A DNA stretch of 17,915 bases from CAZDXJ01 sp050303615 (lineage in GTDB: Bacteria; Pseudomonadota; Gammaproteobacteria; Methylococcales; Methylomonadaceae), in NCBI GenBank assembly GCA_050303615.1, contig JBNLCC010000146.1:1-17915 (forward strand), given 5' to 3'. The position numbers and the translations under genes were made by a program. Shown one piece after another: positions 14,050 to 17,915 of the stretch (the stretch's first letter is position 1; the number at the start of each line of letters is the position of its first letter). Below the pieces are notes generated by a model that made no database searches, had not been told where the DNA came from, and saw only the letters and a program-made list of their open reading frames with translations.

Positions 14050-17000
14050 ATGTTAGCTATTTTCAAACAACGCTGGTTGATTGTCCTTTTCGGAATCATC
14101 GCCTTATCGCTGCTGATCTGGTTCCTGGGACCGTTATTCGCGTTTGCCGGCTACGTACCGTTGGGTTCGGTACTCAGCCGGCAAATTGCCATCGGCTTGG
14201 TTTTTTTATTCTGGCTGTTCAGTAGCATCTGGAAGTTTGCTAATGCCAGGCGCAAAAACAGCCGACTCGTCGCTGAAATGACCGCTGCGCCGCAATCGGC
14301 AATGGCACCGGAACAACAGGCCTCCGAGGAGGAGCTGCTGACTTTGCAGGAACGTATGCGGGAGGCGTTGGATATATTGAAAAAGACCCGCCTGGGCGGG
14401 GCTTCCGGCCGGCAGTTCCTATATCAATTGCCCTGGTATATCATTATCGGTCCGCCCGGTTCCGGAAAAACCACGCTGCTGGTCAATTCAGACCTTAAAT
14501 TTCCTCTCGCCGAGCGTTTCGGCAACGATGCCATCGGCGGTGTCGGCGGTACCCGCAATTGCGATTGGTGGTTTGCCGAAAATGCCGTGTTGCTTGATAC
14601 GGCGGGGCGTTATACGACCCAGGATAGCCAGGAGCAAGTGGATCGTTCCGCCTGGCTCGGTTTTCTGGGACTGTTGAAAAAACATCGCCGCAGGCGGCCG
14701 TTAAACGGTGTCATCATTGCAATCAGTATTTCCGATATCCTGGAACTGAATGACGATGAACGGCAGGCACATGCCGGCGCTGTCCGCAATCGGATCTATG
14801 AATTGCATGAAAATCTGGACATCCGGTTTCCGATCTACTTGTTGTTCACCAAGTGCGATTTAATGGCCGGTTTTATGGAATTTTTCGACGACCTGGATTA
14901 TGACAGCCGTGCTCAGGTTTGGGGGATGACGTTTCCGTTGGAAGAGGATCCTGAGCGTAATCCGGTAGAGCAGTTTGACGGTGAATTCGATCTGCTGCAG
15001 CAACGTTTGCAGCGGCAGGTGATCGACAAACTGGAGCAGGAACGCAGTGCGGAAAAGCGGGATTATATTTATATCTTCCCGCAGCAATTTAATGCGATGA
15101 AACAATTGCTGTCGCAATTTACCCGGCACATTTTCCAACCGACGCGCTACCAGCATACCGCGATGCTGCGCGGGGTCTATTTTACCAGCGCTACCCAACA
15201 AGGCTCGCCCATCGATCGAATTATGGGCGCACTAGCGGACAACTTCGGTCTCGGCGCGCAAAGTCTCACCAGTGCGTCAGGCCGGGGGAAAAGTTTTTTT
15301 ATCAACCGCCTGCTCGGCAACGTGATCTTTGCGGAAGCGGGACTGGCAGGCACTGATCTGCGCCACGAGCGGCGGCGAATGTGGCTGCAGCACGGCTTTA
15401 TCGTCGCCGTGCTGGCGTTGACCGTGCTGATGTCGCTGCTTTGGTGGTACAGTTACACGCAAAACAGGAATTATATCAACGAGATTTCACTGCAAGCCGC
15501 TGAACTGCAGCAGATGGTGGTGCAACTAGATCCCCATCAGCAGGATATCGTTGCCGCGTTGCCGGTTCTCGATAAGGCCGCCCAGCTGTCCGGCTATGTC
15601 GCCGGTCATCCTGAAAACATGCCCTGGTCGATGGGATTCGGTCTTAACCAGAGTGATAAACTACAGGAAGCGGGGAAGCATGTCTATGCGACGATGCTGA
15701 CCCAAATTTTCCTACCCCGCTTGATGACGCGTTTGGAACAGCAGATCAGGGAAATTAAAACCAGTGATTTTCTGTACGAAGCCTTGAAGGTATATCTGAT
15801 GTTGGGCGACAGCAGGCATTACAGCGCCGAGCAAATAAAGGCATGGATTGTCTTGGATTGGGAAATGAACCTGCCGCTGGAGATCGGCAACAAGCAGCGG
15901 CGGGCGCTGACTGCCCATTTGGACGAATTGCTGGCCAGACAGCCAGTGCTGCCCCGGCCTCTGGATCTGCATTTAATCAGGCAAGCGCAGGCGGCGTTGG
16001 TGCGCGTGCCTGCCGCGGCACGTATTTACGGCCGCCTGAAACGCGAATTGGCGTACACCGAGATTGCCGATTTTCGGATCAGCGATGCCGCGGGACGCGA
16101 TGCGCCGCTGGTTTTCAGGCGGGAAAGTGGCAGTCCGTTAAATGAGGGCATACCCGGATTGTATACCTATGCCGGTTTCCACAGGTATTTTCTTCCGGAA
16201 AGTAAAAATTTGGCCGAACGCTTGACCAATGAAAGCTGGATATTGGGCGATCATTACCGGAGCTCGTCGGCAAGCGATCTGGCGGAGTTGCAAAATGACG
16301 TGGTAAAACTTTATCTGGAGGATTATAAACGCCAATGGCAGGCGCTGCTTGACGATATACGGATTATACCGTTTGCCAATCTCGCCCAGGCATCGGAGGT
16401 TCTCAATATTTTATCCGACGATAATTCGCCGTTATTGCTGCTGCTTAAAGCCGTGGCCCGGGAAACCGATCTAAGCCGCACCGAGGAGCAGCCGAAAAGT
16501 TTGCTGGACAAGGCGGGGGAGAAATTCGACGAAGCCAAGAGCCGGCTTGAGTTTTTAATGGATAAAAAACCGGCAAGCCAGCCTTCGCCGATCCAAAACT
16601 CGGTGTACGCCGTTACCGAGCAGTTCAAGGAACTCAATGAACTGGTGGTCGGTGATAACGGTCCCGTTCCCCTGGAATCAACGCTATCGCTGCTTAACGA
16701 GCTTTATCTGTTTTTAAGTTCGCTGCTGCAGGCAAGCGGCGAGGAGTTGGTTTTGGAACACCAAAAACAAATTGCCCAGGTCCTGCAAAAAGTGAAAACG
16801 GCGGCTAAGCGGCAACCTTCCCCGGTAAACGACATGCTGACGTCGATTGCCGAAAGCAGCACCAGCCTGGTGGGAGGGGGCATTTGCCAGCATCTTAATG
16901 CCACCTGGCGCGCGGAGGTTTACGCTTTCTGCCAGGCAGCGATCAATGGCCGGTATCCCATCGCGCAAAGCAATCAGGAAATTACCCAGCAGGATTTCGG

Positions 17001-17589
17001 CCTGTTTTTCGGACCCGGCGGTAAAATGGATAGCTTCTTACAGATTTACCTGGCCGACTCCGTCGACAAGTCCGGAAAAAATTGGCGTTGGATAAAGCGC
17101 AGCAATTCGCCGGTCTGTTTGTCCCGTTCTACGCTGGCACAGATTCAACGTGCCGATACGATAAAAAACACCTTATTTCGTCTTGGCGGCCAGACACCCT
17201 CGGTCAGTTTTAGAATAAGGCCCGTTTCGATGAGTGCCGATATTACCCAAATGACGCTTGATATCGACGGGCAAATGCTGAGCTATGCGCACGGACCGGT
17301 GCGCATGACGCCGATTCAATGGCCCGGACCGAACAAGTCGGGACAGGTGAGCCTGCAATTTCTACCGCCGCTCATGGGCGGTGCATCAAGGTTGTCCATG
17401 GAAGGTCCCTGGGCATTATTCCGGCTGTTTGACAAGGGCAATCTCATCAATACCGGACAAGCGGAGCAATTTATCGTGAAGTTTAACATACTAGGCAGGG
17501 AGCTAACTTTGGAGTTGCATGCGGACAGTGCGATCAATCCCTTCAACCTCCGGGAAATGGAACAGTTTAGATGTCCGGCACATCTTTAA
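14050..17589 (+). CDS. tssM: Type VI secretion system membrane-complex protein TssM (IcmF)
   Basis: TssM spans the inner membrane and periplasm and, with TssJ and TssL, forms the T6SS trans-envelope channel. From this start it has 1179 residues, a normal length. Two N-terminal helices (about 9-34 and 43-63) precede a cytoplasmic NTPase-like domain with Walker A GPPGSGKT (134-141), DTAGRY (183-188) and TKCD (267-270). A third helix (about 445-472) leads to the long periplasmic part ending in the family's C-terminal beta domain. All nucleotide-binding motifs are intact; their need varies between species. An in-frame ATG five codons upstream (14035) overlaps the tssL stop, but AGGA at 14041 favours 14050. 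The 3' end overlaps tagF by 19 bases. Confidence 0.95.
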   Translation: MLAIFKQRWLIVLFGIIALSLLIWFLGPLFAFAGYVPLGSVLSRQIAIGLVFLFWLFSSIWKFANARRKNSRLVAEMTAAPQSAMAPEQQASEEELLTLQERMREALDILKKTRLGGASGRQFLYQLPWYIIIGPPGSGKTTLLVNSDLKFPLAERFGNDAIGGVGGTRNCDWWFAENAVLLDTAGRYTTQDSQEQVDRSAWLGFLGLLKKHRRRRPLNGVIIAISISDILELNDDERQAHAGAVRNRIYELHENLDIRFPIYLLFTKCDLMAGFMEFFDDLDYDSRAQVWGMTFPLEEDPERNPVEQFDGEFDLLQQRLQRQVIDKLEQERSAEKRDYIYIFPQQFNAMKQLLSQFTRHIFQPTRYQHTAMLRGVYFTSATQQGSPIDRIMGALADNFGLGAQSLTSASGRGKSFFINRLLGNVIFAEAGLAGTDLRHERRRMWLQHGFIVAVLALTVLMSLLWWYSYTQNRNYINEISLQAAELQQMVVQLDPHQQDIVAALPVLDKAAQLSGYVAGHPENMPWSMGFGLNQSDKLQEAGKHVYATMLTQIFLPRLMTRLEQQIREIKTSDFLYEALKVYLMLGDSRHYSAEQIKAWIVLDWEMNLPLEIGNKQRRALTAHLDELLARQPVLPRPLDLHLIRQAQAALVRVPAAARIYGRLKRELAYTEIADFRISDAAGRDAPLVFRRESGSPLNEGIPGLYTYAGFHRYFLPESKNLAERLTNESWILGDHYRSSSASDLAELQNDVVKLYLEDYKRQWQALLDDIRIIPFANLAQASEVLNILSDDNSPLLLLLKAVARETDLSRTEEQPKSLLDKAGEKFDEAKSRLEFLMDKKPASQPSPIQNSVYAVTEQFKELNELVVGDNGPVPLESTLSLLNELYLFLSSLLQASGEELVLEHQKQIAQVLQKVKTAAKRQPSPVNDMLTSIAESSTSLVGGGICQHLNATWRAEVYAFCQAAINGRYPIAQSNQEITQQDFGLFFGPGGKMDSFLQIYLADSVDKSGKNWRWIKRSNSPVCLSRSTLAQIQRADTIKNTLFRLGGQTPSVSFRIRPVSMSADITQMTLDIDGQMLSYAHGPVRMTPIQWPGPNKSGQVSLQFLPPLMGGASRLSMEGPWALFRLFDKGNLINTGQAEQFIVKFNILGRELTLELHADSAINPFNLREMEQFRCPAHL

Positions 17590-17915
17590 CGGGCTCGTCG
17601 GGATATTACGGCAAGGTGCCGATATTAGGCGATTTTGTCAAATATAATCTGCCGCGCTCGTTTATCGAACCCTGGGACGACTGGCTGCAGGAAGCGATTC
17701 TTCAAAGCAGTAGCCAATTAGGCGATAAGTGGCTGGACTGCTATCTTACCAGTCCCATTTATTATTTTGCATTAACGCCGGGCATTTGCGGGGAAGTCGG
17801 GTGGCTGGGTGTCGTTATGCCGAGTGTGGACCGGGTCGGCAGATATTTCCCGCTGACCTTGTGCAAACCGCTTGCGCCTTGCACCAATCCGCTGTTGTCT
17901 ATGTCGGAACATGAA
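17571..17915 (+). CDS. tagF: Type VI secretion-associated protein TagF (partial, C-terminus off the right edge)
   Basis: An ATG at 17571 opens a frame of 115 codons that continues past the window. After a short polar leader it reads GYYGKVPILGDFVKYNLP, then FIEPWDDWLQEA, then GWLGVVMPSVDRVGRYFPLT. These are the typical opening blocks of TagF (DUF2094), a cytoplasmic protein that represses T6SS assembly post-translationally, in some species through Fha and in some fused to the phosphatase PppA. Whether this one is fused cannot be seen. It overlaps the end of tssM by 19 bases, so translation is probably coupled; the upstream ribosome site is weak (GGAA at 17559). The alternative that it starts further in is less likely, because the conserved GKVP block begins by residue 14. 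Confidence 0.9.
   Translation, partial: MSGTSLTGSSGYYGKVPILGDFVKYNLPRSFIEPWDDWLQEAILQSSSQLGDKWLDCYLTSPIYYFALTPGICGEVGWLGVVMPSVDRVGRYFPLTLCKPLAPCTNPLLSMSEHE

Noticed and set aside
1..17915. CRISPR arrays, tRNA genes, insertion sequences and phage genes
   Set aside because: None seen on either strand. The only repeats found are the REP-like pair and the protein-level repeats.

Overview
This is a chromosomal window from a gammaproteobacterium. The ABC-F protein (YheS type), the type II NADH dehydrogenase (Ndh) and the small DUF2782-like and DUF6316-like proteins are all typical of that class. The base composition is moderate, with AT-rich patches. A methanotroph-like (Methylococcales) source would fit, but nothing seen here proves it. 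I see no tRNA, rRNA, CRISPR array, insertion sequence or phage gene.

Left part (1-8825), mostly housekeeping and envelope genes: a partial DUF2782-like periplasmic protein on the minus strand; divergent from it an SPFH/prohibitin-family membrane protein; ndh; a very long DUF748 (AsmA-superfamily-like) protein with three tandem repeats of about 80 residues; a small YcxB-like membrane protein; a 56-codon DUF6316-like gene on the minus strand whose stop overlaps the YcxB-like stop; and the ABC-F ATPase yheS.

Middle part (8826-11376): a five-helix membrane protein six bases after yheS; two tandem universal stress protein paralogs of identical length (147 aa, about 58% identical by hand count); a protein joining a cold-shock-like/OB N-terminal domain to a TM2 membrane domain; and about 420 bases without a conventional gene. 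That stretch holds a possible 32-aa membrane miniprotein and a pair of inverted REP-like hairpins. The two hairpin stems differ by one compensatory base pair.

Right part (11377-17915): a compact type VI secretion membrane-complex operon, tssK-tssL-tssM-tagF, with very short gaps or overlaps. TssL carries a C-terminal OmpA-like peptidoglycan-binding domain. The outer-membrane lipoprotein gene tssJ, often found directly before tssK, is not in the window. The tagF gene (post-translational regulator) runs off the right edge. The REP pair lies just before this operon, and one of its hairpins also looks like a terminator, so it may mark the operon's left boundary.

No wholly new system is evident. 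The most unusual signals are the covarying REP pair at the T6SS boundary, the overlooked miniproteins, the triple repeat in the DUF748 protein, and the T6SS core without an adjacent tssJ.
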